A DNA stretch of 43,484 nt from Collinsella aerofaciens. GTDB lineage: Bacteria; Actinomycetota; Coriobacteriia; Coriobacteriales; Coriobacteriaceae. Below the pieces are notes generated by a model. It saw only the letters and a list, made by a program, of their open reading frames with translations, ran no database searches and had not been told where the DNA came from. Below are positions 8,550 to 17,133 of the stretch, piece after piece. Each line of letters opens with the position of its first letter. Positions within the stretch are counted from its first letter, which is position 1. Position numbers and translations under genes: made by a program. The DNA is taken from contig NZ_JADPCJ010000021.1 in the NCBI RefSeq assembly GCF_015670795.1, forward strand, positions 1 through 43,484. The letters run 5' to 3'.

Positions 8550-9371
8550 ATGCCCTACCTGCTTTCTTGTGACATTCATACCCATACGATATTCTCTGCG
8601 CATGCATATTCGACCATTGAGGAGAATGTGTACTGGGCGGCAGAGCGTGGCCTGCAGGTGCTCGGATCTGCCGACCATCTGAGCTCTATGGTTACGGCTT
8701 GCCCCAATGACCTGCGCAGTTACCAATTCTTTATCAACCAGGATATCTGGCCGCGCATTTGGAGCGGCGTGCTGGTGCTGCGTGGTGCCGAGGCCGATAT
8801 CGTTTCGCTGGACGGAAGCCTGTTTGGCGAGGACACTCCTGTCACGCTCGATATTGCCGGTGATTCGTACAGCCGTCAGCATTCGCTGTTCGATTTGGTT
8901 ACGCGAAATTTGGATTATTTGGTTGCGAGCGTGCATAATCCGCAGATTGCTGAAGGCGCGACGCTGGCCCAGACGACCGAGATGTATATCAATGCCCTGG
9001 AGCACCCCAAGGTGTTCATGCTGGGTCACACGGGGCGTTCGGGCGTGCCGTTCGATATCGACGAGGTGCTGTTGGCAGCTAAGGCCAAGCACAAGGTTAT
9101 CGAGATCAACAACCATAGTCTTGAACACGGTGTCGACACTGAGCATTGGGCCGTATGCCGCAAGATCGCCGAGCGCTGCGCCGAGCTGGGCGTGGGCATT
9201 GGCGTGTCAACCGATGCCCACATTGGCATGGCCATTGGCAAGCTCGATCACGCGCGCAAGATGCTCGACGAGATTCACTTCCCGCTAGATTTGATCGTGA
9301 CGCGCGACCGCGAGACGCTGCTGCGCGAGATGGCGGCAGCCGGCGTGTGCGATCTGCGCAATGGGATGTAG
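8550..9371 (+). CDS. PHP-domain phosphatase (YcdX-like)
   Basis: 273 residues. The PHP fold binds a trinuclear metal centre and hydrolyses phosphoesters. Its ligands are visible in order: CDIHTHT (HxH near residue 9), the GSADH motif near residue 40, a Glu in RGAEADI, SVHNP, LGHTGR and the C-terminal STDAHIG. Order and length match E. coli YcdX and the phosphatase branch of the family rather than histidinol phosphatase. The natural substrate is not known. The ATG at 8550 has AAGGAGA 6 nt upstream. It converges on the RNA methyltransferase gene, sharing the terminator at 9392-9421. Confidence 0.9.
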   Translation: MPYLLSCDIHTHTIFSAHAYSTIEENVYWAAERGLQVLGSADHLSSMVTACPNDLRSYQFFINQDIWPRIWSGVLVLRGAEADIVSLDGSLFGEDTPVTLDIAGDSYSRQHSLFDLVTRNLDYLVASVHNPQIAEGATLAQTTEMYINALEHPKVFMLGHTGRSGVPFDIDEVLLAAKAKHKVIEINNHSLEHGVDTEHWAVCRKIAERCAELGVGIGVSTDAHIGMAIGKLDHARKMLDEIHFPLDLIVTRDRETLLREMAAAGVCDLRNGM

Positions 9372-9391
9372 CGGAGTTTATAAACCAAGCG

Positions 9392-9426
9392 AAGGGGGCG
9401 GCCCAGGCGGGTCGCCCCCTTTCTTG
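9392..9426. terminator. bidirectional terminator, PHP gene / RNA methyltransferase gene
   Basis: AAGGGGGCG (9392-9400) pairs perfectly with CGCCCCCTT (9413-9421), 12-nt loop, then TCTTG. It lies between two convergent genes. Confidence 0.8.
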
Positions 9427-9449
9427 TCCCAAAAATCTACTGAGGTCGG

Positions 9450-10898
9450 TTAGCGGCGTTCGAGGACCGCTACGGTTTCGGTGTGGTCGGTGTGAGGGAA
9501 CATGTCGACGGGCGTGATCTTGAGCAGGCAATAGCCTCCGTCGAGGAGCTGATGCAGGTCGCGCTCTTGAGTTACGGGGTTGCAGCTGATATAGGTGATG
9601 CGGCGCGGCTTAAGCGCGCAGGCAGCTTCGAGGAACTCGGGCGTGGAGCCGGCGCGCGGCGGATCGATGGAAAGGACATCGACCCGCTCGTTGTTATCGG
9701 CGGCATCCAGGATGTAATCGGTGGCGTCGTCGGCCATAAACCAAGCGCTGCGGGTGAGGCCGTTGAGCTCGGCATTGCGGCGTGCGTCGGCAATGCCTGC
9801 CGGGTTGCGCTCCACGCCGAGCAGCATGATGCCGATGCCCTTGTTCTGGGCATCTTTAGCTGCGCAAAGACCGATGGTGCCGCTGCCACAGTAGGCATCC
9901 ATAAGCACATCGCCCTGGTGCAGATCCATACCGTCGATAGCGAGCTGGTAGAGCAGCTCGGTCTGTTGCGGGTTGGTCTGGTAGAACGCGGTGGGGGAGA
10001 TATCGAACTCGCAGCCGAGCAGCTGGTCGCGCATGCACTCGGCGCCATATACAATGCGGGTTTCCTCGCCGAGGATGGCGTTGCCGGGACGTCCGTTGAT
10101 GTTTTGGGCGACGGTGACGATACGCGGATCGAGTGCAGCGACGGCCTCAAAGAAATCCTGTGCATGCGGCAGGTCGCGCTGGGCGGTCACGAGGGTGACC
10201 ATGATCTGGTCGGTGCGCCAGCCGCAGCGAACGACGGCATAGCGAAGCAGCCCGAGATGTTTGTCTTCGTTAAAGGCGGGAATGTGCAGCCGCTCAGCTT
10301 CGCGTGCGATGCCGTTGAGAATCTGACGGGCGCCCGGTGCCTCGACAGGACACTCGGGTACGGCAACGATCTTGTGCGTGCCGCGCTCAAAGAAACCGCA
10401 ACGGACAGCGCCCTCCTTACCGGGAGCAAAGGGAGTGGCGGCCTTATGGCGAAAACCGCGCGGCGCAGGATATTTGCCCGGGTCGCCCAGGGTGACACCC
10501 ATACCACGAATAGGATCTACAGCAATGCCCTCACGCGCACAAAGCGAAGCAAAAAGCTCCTCCATAGCAGCCTGCTTGGCGGCGAGCTGCTTCTTATAAG
10601 GACGATTGAGCGCCGTACACCCACCGCAAGCTTTCATGATGGAACAAGGAGACTTGGGATCAACGGCCTTGCGCGCAGACGGAACCGGATTCTTATACGG
10701 GCGCTTGGAGCGAGTCTGAGATGCCGTATCCTCGCTCCGACGAGAGCCGGGACGCTTGGCCTTAGCCTTGCCCTTGGCCGACTTACCCTTCGCGTCCTGA
10801 GACGACTTGGATTTCTGAGAAGTTTTTTTCTCCTCTGACCCCTCAGCCGCCTCGATCAAAGCACGACGAGCCTTACGCTCCGCACGAGATTCTGCCAT
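9450..10898 (-). CDS. TrmA/RumA-family 23S rRNA (uracil-5-)-methyltransferase
   Basis: 482 residues from the ATG at 10898. It probably methylates a uridine at C5 in 23S rRNA (RlmC/RlmD type) using S-adenosylmethionine; tRNA is possible but less likely. The iron-sulphur motif is CSIMKACGGC (C-x5-C-x2-C), with a fourth Cys in VPECPVE. SAM motif I is DAYCGSGTIGL, DPPRAG is the catalytic loop, and the nucleophilic Cys is in YISCNPVTQERDL. The first ~75 residues form a Lys/Ser/Ala-rich basic extension, probably for RNA binding; it replaces a clear TRAM domain. A GTG at 10910 is an alternative start, but GTGGAG sits 6 nt before the chosen ATG as its ribosome site. Confidence 0.92.
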   Translation of the reverse strand: MAESRAERKARRALIEAAEGSEEKKTSQKSKSSQDAKGKSAKGKAKAKRPGSRRSEDTASQTRSKRPYKNPVPSARKAVDPKSPCSIMKACGGCTALNRPYKKQLAAKQAAMEELFASLCAREGIAVDPIRGMGVTLGDPGKYPAPRGFRHKAATPFAPGKEGAVRCGFFERGTHKIVAVPECPVEAPGARQILNGIAREAERLHIPAFNEDKHLGLLRYAVVRCGWRTDQIMVTLVTAQRDLPHAQDFFEAVAALDPRIVTVAQNINGRPGNAILGEETRIVYGAECMRDQLLGCEFDISPTAFYQTNPQQTELLYQLAIDGMDLHQGDVLMDAYCGSGTIGLCAAKDAQNKGIGIMLLGVERNPAGIADARRNAELNGLTRSAWFMADDATDYILDAADNNERVDVLSIDPPRAGSTPEFLEAACALKPRRITYISCNPVTQERDLHQLLDGGYCLLKITPVDMFPHTDHTETVAVLERR

Positions 10899-11006
10899 CA
10901 ATAACTCCACTAATTTACAAATTGAAATCTGAAAGCATTGTACCGTGCCAAGTTAGCAGACGATATGCAAGCGCCCATTTCATGTCAGCGATAAGTCCAA
11001 CGATGT

Positions 11007-11153
11007 TTGCCCGGCGTGGGCGGGGAGCGGCGCGTAATTAAGTTTATCGCGAGTTCCGCACGCAAAGGAAAGCACTTAATGTGCTTTCCGTCTTGCGCAG
11101 GACTGTAGAGCAGGAAACTTAATTACGCGCCGCTCCCCGCCCACGCCGGGCAA
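11007..11153. repeat. 39-bp perfect inverted repeat with a nested hairpin
   Basis: The left arm 11007-11045 and right arm 11115-11153 are exact reverse complements over 39 nt (GC-rich outer half, TTAATTA-type inner half). The 69-nt centre contains its own stem GGAAAGCAC/GTGCTTTCC around TTAAT. It lies between the two divergent genes and fills most of the 348-bp space. It has no ORF, so it may be a MITE-like element or a cruciform-forming regulatory site. Confidence 0.9.
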
Positions 11154-11161
11154 CCTCTCCC

Positions 11162-11190
11162 TTGTACTTTATCAAGGTAGAGTGTATGAT
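11162..11190 (+). promoter_or_regulatory. sigma-A promoter of the amino-acid ABC importer operon
   Basis: TTGTAC (11162-11167) and TATGAT (11185-11190) are exactly 17 bp apart, 57 nt before the first ATG. It begins 9 nt after the long inverted repeat, so that structure lies just upstream of the -35 box. Confidence 0.65.
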
Positions 11191-11246
11191 TCTGGACGTT
11201 ACACGACTCACTTTACCTAACTAAAGTGCTACCAAAGGGGAATACC

Positions 11247-12107
11247 ATGAACACCGATATGTCTCGTCGTCAGTTTGTTGGTCTAGCCGGCTCGCTCGCC
11301 ATGGTGCTTGGCCTTGGTCTTGTCGGTTGCGGCGGTGGTGCCGGCAAGGGCTCCGCTGCTGGCTCTGCCGCGGCCAAGGATGTGAAGGGCGCTGCGGAGT
11401 CCAAGAAGCTCGTGGTGGGCTTTGATAAGTCCTATCCTCCGTACGGCTTTGTGGGCGACGATGGTGAGTACACCGGCTTTGATCTCGATCTTGCCAAGGC
11501 TGTTGCCGATAAGCAGGGCTGGGAGGTCAAATACGAGGCCATCGACTGGGATGCCAAGGATACGCTGCTTAACTCGGGCGCCATCAACTGCATCTGGAAC
11601 GGCTTTACCATGGAGGGCCGTGAGGACGATTACACGTTTTCCGAGCCGTACATGCTCAACGAGCAGGTGCTGGTGGTCAAGAAGGACGCGGGCATCAAGA
11701 GCTGGGACGATCTTGCCGGCAAGACCGTGATTACCCAGACCGATTCCGCTGCGCAGGATGTGCTCGAGGGCGAACAGAAGGATCTGGCGGCGACGTTTGC
11801 CACGCTCGACACGATCGGCGAGTACAACACGGCCTTTATGCAGCTCGAGAGCGGCGCGGTCGATGCCGTGGCTTGCGACCTTTCGATTGCCCAGTATCAG
11901 CTTGCCGCCAAGCCCGATGCTTATACGCAGCTTGATGAGCCGCTGTCCAGCGAGCACTACGCCGTCGGCTTTAAGAAGGGCGACACCAAGTCGGCCGACG
12001 CCGTGACCGAGTCGCTCAAGGCACTCTACGATGACGGTACGGTTAAGGATCTCTGCGACAAGTATTCAAGCTATGGTCTATCTTTCGATAATTGGGTGCT
12101 CAAGTAA
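11247..12107 (+). CDS. amino-acid ABC transporter, substrate-binding lipoprotein
   Basis: 286 residues. The N-terminus carries twin arginines (SRRQF), a hydrophobic stretch and the lipobox LVGC, so the mature protein should be a lipoprotein on the outer face of the membrane. The rest is a family-3 binding protein: KLVVGFDKSYPPYGF, GFDLDLAKAVA, then INCIWNGFTMEGRED and DDLAGKTVITQTDSAAQD, with the second lobe closing at AVGFKKGDTKS. The fold fits polar amino acids (Gln, His, Arg, Cys), but the ligand is not certain. AAAGGGG precedes the ATG by 6 nt. Its stop codon overlaps the permease start (TAATG), the first link of a tightly coupled three-gene operon. Confidence 0.95.
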   Translation: MNTDMSRRQFVGLAGSLAMVLGLGLVGCGGGAGKGSAAGSAAAKDVKGAAESKKLVVGFDKSYPPYGFVGDDGEYTGFDLDLAKAVADKQGWEVKYEAIDWDAKDTLLNSGAINCIWNGFTMEGREDDYTFSEPYMLNEQVLVVKKDAGIKSWDDLAGKTVITQTDSAAQDVLEGEQKDLAATFATLDTIGEYNTAFMQLESGAVDAVACDLSIAQYQLAAKPDAYTQLDEPLSSEHYAVGFKKGDTKSADAVTESLKALYDDGTVKDLCDKYSSYGLSFDNWVLK

Positions 12108-12760
12108 TGTCTATTCAGGTCATGATGCAGATGCTTGGCCAGGGATTCTTGGTCAGTTTGCAGCTGTTTGTACTGACGCTGCTCGGGTCGATTCCGCTGG
12201 GAATCCCCGTGGCGTTTATGCGCATGAGCAAAATCGTGCCGCTTCGCTGGATTGCGCGCATCTACATTTCGGTCATGCGCGGTACGCCGCTCATGCTGCA
12301 GATGTTTGCCATCTACTTTGCCCCGTACTACGTGTTTGGCATTTCGCTCACTCCCGATTCCAAGTGGACGGCGTGCGTCGTGGCGTTCATCATCAACTAT
12401 GCCGGCTACTTTGCCGAGATCTATCGCTCGGGCTTGCAGTCCATTCCGCGCGGTCAATACGAGGCTGCCGAGGTGCTGGGCTATTCGCGCGTGCAGACGT
12501 TTCTGTATATCGTGATGCCGCAGGTCGCCAAGCGTATTCTGCCGGCGATGGGCAACGAGATCATCACGCTGGTCAAGGACACGTCGCTGGCGTTTGCCAT
12601 TGGCGTGGGTGAGATGTTCTCGACGGCCAAGGCGCTGGTCGCCTCGCAGGTGAGCATGGTGCCGTTTGCGATTGCGGCGTTGATCTACTGGGTCTTTAAC
12701 TTTGTGGTCGAGATGCTGCTGGGCGCCGCCGAAAAGAAGCTGGACTACTATCATGACTAA
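12107..12760 (+). CDS. amino-acid ABC transporter permease (HisM/GlnP type)
   Basis: 217 residues, about five transmembrane helices. The EAA loop that docks the ATPase is at SIPRGQYEAAEVLGYSRVQ, followed by IVMPQ, the classic position. RGTPLMLQMF and PLGIPVAFMRMSK are typical for polar amino-acid permeases. The ATG at 12107 overlaps the upstream TAA; a TTG at 12092 is also open but lacks support. The 3' end overlaps the ATPase gene by ATGACTAA. Confidence 0.95.
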   Translation: MSIQVMMQMLGQGFLVSLQLFVLTLLGSIPLGIPVAFMRMSKIVPLRWIARIYISVMRGTPLMLQMFAIYFAPYYVFGISLTPDSKWTACVVAFIINYAGYFAEIYRSGLQSIPRGQYEAAEVLGYSRVQTFLYIVMPQVAKRILPAMGNEIITLVKDTSLAFAIGVGEMFSTAKALVASQVSMVPFAIAALIYWVFNFVVEMLLGAAEKKLDYYHD

Positions 12761-13517
12761 CTCAGTGATGAAAATCGAAAGCGCGCGCAAGGCGTTTGGC
12801 GGCAATGAGGTGCTCAAGGATATCTCGCTCGAGGTGAAGCGTGGCGAGGTCGTGGCGATTATCGGGCCTTCGGGTGGCGGCAAGTCCACGCTGCTGCGCT
12901 GTGCCACGCTGCTCGAGACACTCGACGGAGGCTCGCTCTCGTTTGGCGACCTTGCCGTCGCGACGGATGCGGGTTCGGGCGCGGTGTACGCAAAGGGCGA
13001 TGTTCCTAAACAGGCGCGCTCGCGGTTTGGTCTGGTGTTTCAGAACTACAATCTGTTCCCGCACTATACCGTGATGAAAAACATCACCGATGCTCCGATT
13101 CGCGTGCTCAAGCGTCCGCGCGAGCAGGCAGAGGCACGTGCATGCGAGTTGATCGCGCAGATGGGGCTTACGGGCAACGAGAACAAGGTTCCTTGTGAGC
13201 TTTCGGGCGGTCAGCAGCAGCGCGTGAGTATTGCCCGCGCCCTAGCGCTCGACCCGGAGATCCTGTTCTTTGACGAGCCGACCTCGGCACTCGATCCCGA
13301 GCTGACGGCCGAGGTGCTGCGTGTCATTAAAGACCTTGCGGCGCAGAATATGACGATGGTGATCGTGACCCACGCAATGCAGTTTGCGCGCGATGTTGCC
13401 GATCGCGTGGTCTTTATGGATGGCGGCCGCATTGTCGAGGAGGGGCCTGCCGATCAGGTTATCGACCATCCGCGCGAGCAGCGCACGCGTGAGTTCTTGA
13501 GTCGCATCGAGGGGTAG
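12753..13517 (+). CDS. amino-acid ABC transporter ATP-binding protein (GlnQ type)
   Basis: 254 residues. Walker A GPSGGGKST, Q-loop FQNYNLFPHYT, signature LSGGQQQRVSIARAL, Walker B ILFFDEPTSALDPE and the H-loop VTHAMQFA are all intact, so it should hydrolyse ATP to power the importer encoded with it. An extra ~20-residue insert follows the first beta sheet (DLAVATDAGSGAVYAKGDVP), common in this branch. The chosen ATG at 12753 overlaps the permease stop by 8 nt. Terminator at 13551-13589. Confidence 0.96.
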   Translation: MTNSVMKIESARKAFGGNEVLKDISLEVKRGEVVAIIGPSGGGKSTLLRCATLLETLDGGSLSFGDLAVATDAGSGAVYAKGDVPKQARSRFGLVFQNYNLFPHYTVMKNITDAPIRVLKRPREQAEARACELIAQMGLTGNENKVPCELSGGQQQRVSIARALALDPEILFFDEPTSALDPELTAEVLRVIKDLAAQNMTMVIVTHAMQFARDVADRVVFMDGGRIVEEGPADQVIDHPREQRTREFLSRIEG

Positions 13518-13550
13518 GCTCAGGTATTTACTCAACTATTAATTGAGGTG

Positions 13551-13589
13551 AAGCCGCCGCAGGTCTTACGGTCTGTGGCGGCTTTTTGT
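13551..13589 (+). terminator. terminator of the amino-acid importer operon
   Basis: AAGCCGCCGCAG (13551-13562) pairs with CTGTGGCGGCTT (13573-13584, one G-U), 10-nt loop, then TTTGTTTG. Confidence 0.9.
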
Positions 13590-13827
13590 TTGCATCGACG
13601 GGGTTCAATAATCGCCTCACAAGCTTGTCTCTTCCTCTCGCCGCCTGTATTCATACGTGCGCCGAAAGGTATGCATGGACGGTCGCCCGTGAGGGTAGGG
13701 TGGTGGCATAGGACATTTGGAGGGTGAGTCGGCTCGGCTGCCGACCATGCTGCTCCCGGGATGGCACCGACCGCGAACTCTCCCCGTTGGCGTCGCGCAT
13801 TGCGCGCGGCCCTGCAAGGAGGTCATC

Positions 13828-15903
13828 ATGGGTGCTCCCAAGACCGGTAACGTAAGGAACGTGGTGCTCGTAGGCCAAGGCGGGGTGGGCAAGACTTCAC
13901 TCGCCGAAGCCATGCTCCACCTTTCCGGCAAGACCGCCCGCCTGGGCGGCCACGACGGCACCAAGCCCACGCTCGACTATGACCCCGAAGAGGTCAAGCG
14001 TGCGTTTTCCATCTCGACGACCATTGCGCCGATCGACTGGAAGGGCGCGCGCATCAATGTGCTCGATGCCCCGTGCTACCCCGATTTTATCGGCGACGCC
14101 TTTGCCGCGATGAGCGTCTGCGAGACGGCTCTGTTTGTGGTCGACGCCGAGGCCGGCCCACAGCCTACGACGGTTAAGCTCTGGTATGCCGCCGAGGACC
14201 TGCGTCTGGCGCGTGCGGTGTTCGTAAACCGCCTGTCGCGCTCCGAGGCCAGCTTTGCGACCACGATGGACCTGCTGCAAGAGCGCTTTGGCACGCGCCT
14301 GGGCGCCGTGACCCTTCCCTGGGGCGAGGGCGAGGACTTTGACGGCATCATCGACCTGGTGCGCATGAAGGCGCGCCATTGCAACGGCACCGAAGCCGTT
14401 GAGTCGGAGATTCCCGAGGAGTATCGTGCCCAGGCCGAGGAGGCCCACGACCATCTGTGCGAGCTGGTGGCCGAGGCCGACGATGAGCTGATGATGAAGT
14501 ACCTGGAAGGCGAGGAGACGCTGACGCAGGAGGAGCTTGAGGGCTTGCTGTCGAAGGCGATTGCCGAGCGCATCTTTGTGCCGGTCTTTGCGGGCGATTG
14601 CATTAAGGAGCAGGGCGTCAACTCGCTGATGGACGACATCGCGACGTACTTCCCGGCGCCGACGGACTACGGCGAGATGCCGCTCATCGACGGTGATTCG
14701 CTCAAGATTTCGAGCGACGATGACCGTCCGGTGGCGTTTGTGTTTAAGACGCTGGCCGATCCGCAGCAGGGTCGCATCAGCTTTATCAAGGTGCTGACGG
14801 GTACGCTTGAGCCGGGTCTTGAGCTGATCAACGCGCGTACCCGCAAGAGCGATCGTCTGGCTCACCTGTATGTGATGTGCGGCCGCGACATGACCGAGGT
14901 CGGTCACGCCTATGCCGGCGACATCATCGTGGCGCCCAAGCTGGCGGCCGAGACGGGCGATACGCTCTCCATTACCGGTAAGGTCGAGGCTGCGGCGTTT
15001 AAGTTCCCCAACTCTCAGTACCGCATCGCCATCGAGTCCGAGAATCGCGGGGACGAAGAGAAGCTCTACACGTTTATCGAGAAGGCCTGTAAGGCCGATC
15101 CGACTATGAGCATCGACCGCGACGAGGAGACCGGCCAGACCATCATCTCCGCCGTGGGTGAGGCGCAGGTTTCGGTGTTGCTCAATCGCCTTGAGGATCG
15201 CACCAAGGTCGTGGCCAAAAGCGTGCCGATTCGCATCCCGTATCGCGAGACCATTCGCCGCACGGCGAGTGCCCAGGGCCGCCACAAGAAGCAGACTGGC
15301 GGTGCCGGTCAGTATGGCGACTGCTGGCTGCGCGTTGAGCCGCTCATTGGGCCCGACGGTACGAGCGACGGCTATGAGTTTGTTGACGAGGTCGTGGGTG
15401 GCCGCATCCCGCGCTCGCTGATCCCCGCCGTGGACAAGGGTGTCCAGGAGACCATGAAGGACGGCATCATTGCCGGCTACCCGCTCACGGGCATTCGCGT
15501 GGCTGTGTACGACGGCTCGTATCACAGCGTCGACTCCAACGAGATGGCGTTCCGCGCGGCGGCTCGCATCGGCCTGCGCAAGGCATGCGCCGATGCCGAC
15601 CCGGTGGTGCTGGAGCCCATTGAGGAAATTACGGTGACCATCCCCGAGAGCTACGCCGGCGCTGTGATGGGCGACATCTCGGCATCGCGCGGTCGCGTGA
15701 CGGGCATGGAGACCGATGAGCGCGGCGATACCGTGGTTATTGCCCAGGCGCCGCTGGCAGAGCTGACGGATTATTCGACGCGCCTGCGCTCTATCACGCG
15801 CGGCACGGGTGACTTTACCATGAAGCCCGCAGGCTATGAGCAGGTGCCTTATGACGTTCAGGCCAAGCTGGTCGAGCGCTATGAGGAGGGCCGTGCCAAG
15901 TAG
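13828..15903 (+). CDS. elongation factor G-like GTPase (EF-G2 type)
   Basis: 691 residues, with the five-domain layout of EF-G: GTPase (1-~270), domain II (VFKTLADPQQGRISFIKVLTG), domains III-V ending at GRVTGME and the EF-G C-terminus. It is the paralogue seen in Actinobacteria beside the main fusA, thought to act in special translation conditions; its real role is unclear. The P-loop is GQGGVGKT at 16-23. The G3 motif reads DAPCYPDF where EF-G has DTPGHVDF, and the G4 motif is VNRLSRSE instead of VNKxD. Guanine specificity or hydrolysis could therefore be altered. The start at 13828 has AAGGAGG 5 nt upstream; the longer frame to 13717 has no support. Confidence 0.92.
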   Translation: MGAPKTGNVRNVVLVGQGGVGKTSLAEAMLHLSGKTARLGGHDGTKPTLDYDPEEVKRAFSISTTIAPIDWKGARINVLDAPCYPDFIGDAFAAMSVCETALFVVDAEAGPQPTTVKLWYAAEDLRLARAVFVNRLSRSEASFATTMDLLQERFGTRLGAVTLPWGEGEDFDGIIDLVRMKARHCNGTEAVESEIPEEYRAQAEEAHDHLCELVAEADDELMMKYLEGEETLTQEELEGLLSKAIAERIFVPVFAGDCIKEQGVNSLMDDIATYFPAPTDYGEMPLIDGDSLKISSDDDRPVAFVFKTLADPQQGRISFIKVLTGTLEPGLELINARTRKSDRLAHLYVMCGRDMTEVGHAYAGDIIVAPKLAAETGDTLSITGKVEAAAFKFPNSQYRIAIESENRGDEEKLYTFIEKACKADPTMSIDRDEETGQTIISAVGEAQVSVLLNRLEDRTKVVAKSVPIRIPYRETIRRTASAQGRHKKQTGGAGQYGDCWLRVEPLIGPDGTSDGYEFVDEVVGGRIPRSLIPAVDKGVQETMKDGIIAGYPLTGIRVAVYDGSYHSVDSNEMAFRAAARIGLRKACADADPVVLEPIEEITVTIPESYAGAVMGDISASRGRVTGMETDERGDTVVIAQAPLAELTDYSTRLRSITRGTGDFTMKPAGYEQVPYDVQAKLVERYEEGRAK

Positions 15904-15937
15904 CGCGTGATTTTGTCTGCAATGTAGGTGCTGACGA

Positions 15938-15972
15938 AAGGGCCGCCCTGGGTAACCGGGGCGGCCCTTTTT
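15938..15972 (+). terminator. terminator of the EF-G2 gene
   Basis: AAGGGCCGCCC pairs with GGGCGGCCCTT across a CTGGGTAACC-type loop and is followed by TTTG. The reverse direction may serve the convergent nuclease gene. Confidence 0.88.
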
Positions 15973-16030
15973 GATTCCTTGGGGACGGAGGAAAACGGAT
16001 CATTTAGGCTTTGGGGCAGCTTGGTCGGTC

Positions 16031-17014
16031 CTAGTCTCCCGAGGCCTGATTGCGGCCGGTGGTGTAGTCGATCTGCACGTGCGGCTGCAGGTTGTAGCAA
16101 TATACGTGGAAGCAGAGGGTCTTGCCGTGGTCCTCGACCGATTGCGCCTCAAGGCGCATGCCACGGCAGACAAGTTCCTCTTCGTTATACATAGGCGTGA
16201 CGCGGTAGAGCACATGGTTGCCCGTATCGCGAATATAGTTGAGAATCTGCTCTTCAAACGGCAGCATGCCCGTCTCGTTGAGATAGCGCGTGCCGGTGAG
16301 GAGATTCTTGCGGTTGGCGTTTTCGCCGCAGAGCGACCAGGCGATAAGGTGGCAGCGGTTGTAGAGGCTCTGGCCCGGAATAAAGTCGTAGCGCTGCTGG
16401 TGCCAACCGGCAGGATGGATGCGCGAGATATCGCCGCGCTCGCCTTGACCGAGTGATTCGGGGCCCACGCAGGCGAGCGCTTTGCGGGTGCGGCCCAGGC
16501 TGTCGAGCTTGGAGAACTTCTTAAAGCAGCCCTCTTCTGTAGCGCGCTCGTATTCATCGAGCGTGAATGATGGTGTGCCGAGCGGGTGCGTGCTGTCGGC
16601 GCGAAGGGCAACGTAGGGGTTGCCGGCGTAGTCGGGAATGCTGCTGAGATAAACACCGCGGGCGCGGTTGAGGTCGGGGTTTTCGACCTCGTCGATGGGG
16701 GTGGCGGCACTGCCCGCGGAAACGTCGTCATCGGTGTCGGTCGCGGCGGAATCGGAGCCATCGCCAGAGTCCTGGCTGTTTTGAGGGTCCGCCGCGCTCG
16801 CCGTTCCCGATTCGAGCCGAGCGACCAGGTCTGCCTCGTCGTCGGTGCGGCTGGGACTCTCGTTTTGTTTTTCGGCCAGAGCCGCCGCCTGCTCATCGCC
16901 TTGCGGCGACAGCAACTTGGGCGCTCCGTCGAGCGATCCCGTAAACAGCGCAAACCCCAGCACCACGGCGGTGCCGATGGAAAGTGCTTGCTTGTAGGCG
17001 GGCTTGCGCGACAT
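16031..17014 (-). CDS. DNA/RNA non-specific endonuclease (EndA-like), membrane-anchored
   Basis: 327 residues. A hydrophobic segment at about 11-26 (ALSIGTAVVLGFALFTG) acts as a signal or membrane anchor. A Ser/Asp/Ala-rich linker to ~110 follows, then the catalytic domain. The beta-beta-alpha-metal core has YNRCHLIAW (catalytic His; the DRGH motif is NRCH here, a variant common in Gram-positive members), CGENANRKNLLTGTRYLN with the metal-binding Asn, and GMLPFE. The C-terminal RVTPMYNEEELVCRGM matches the family. Such nucleases degrade extracellular DNA for uptake, nutrition or escape from DNA nets. The ATG at 17014 has AGGAG 5 nt upstream. No competence genes are nearby. Confidence 0.92.
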   Translation of the reverse strand: MSRKPAYKQALSIGTAVVLGFALFTGSLDGAPKLLSPQGDEQAAALAEKQNESPSRTDDEADLVARLESGTASAADPQNSQDSGDGSDSAATDTDDDVSAGSAATPIDEVENPDLNRARGVYLSSIPDYAGNPYVALRADSTHPLGTPSFTLDEYERATEEGCFKKFSKLDSLGRTRKALACVGPESLGQGERGDISRIHPAGWHQQRYDFIPGQSLYNRCHLIAWSLCGENANRKNLLTGTRYLNETGMLPFEEQILNYIRDTGNHVLYRVTPMYNEEELVCRGMRLEAQSVEDHGKTLCFHVYCYNLQPHVQIDYTTGRNQASGD

Positions 17015-17133
17015 TGAGGCTCCTGGATGGACGGTTGGGAATCTACCAGTCTAGCAGGAGCCGGCAAGGGCCGTTCTGTCGAACAAATACTTAAGATTTG
17101 AGACAAACGCTACTGATTCATTTGTCCCGCGGT

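Noticed and set aside
13897..15525. 542-residue open frame opposite the EF-G2 gene
   Set aside because: Shadow ORF with no recognisable domain and no ribosome site.
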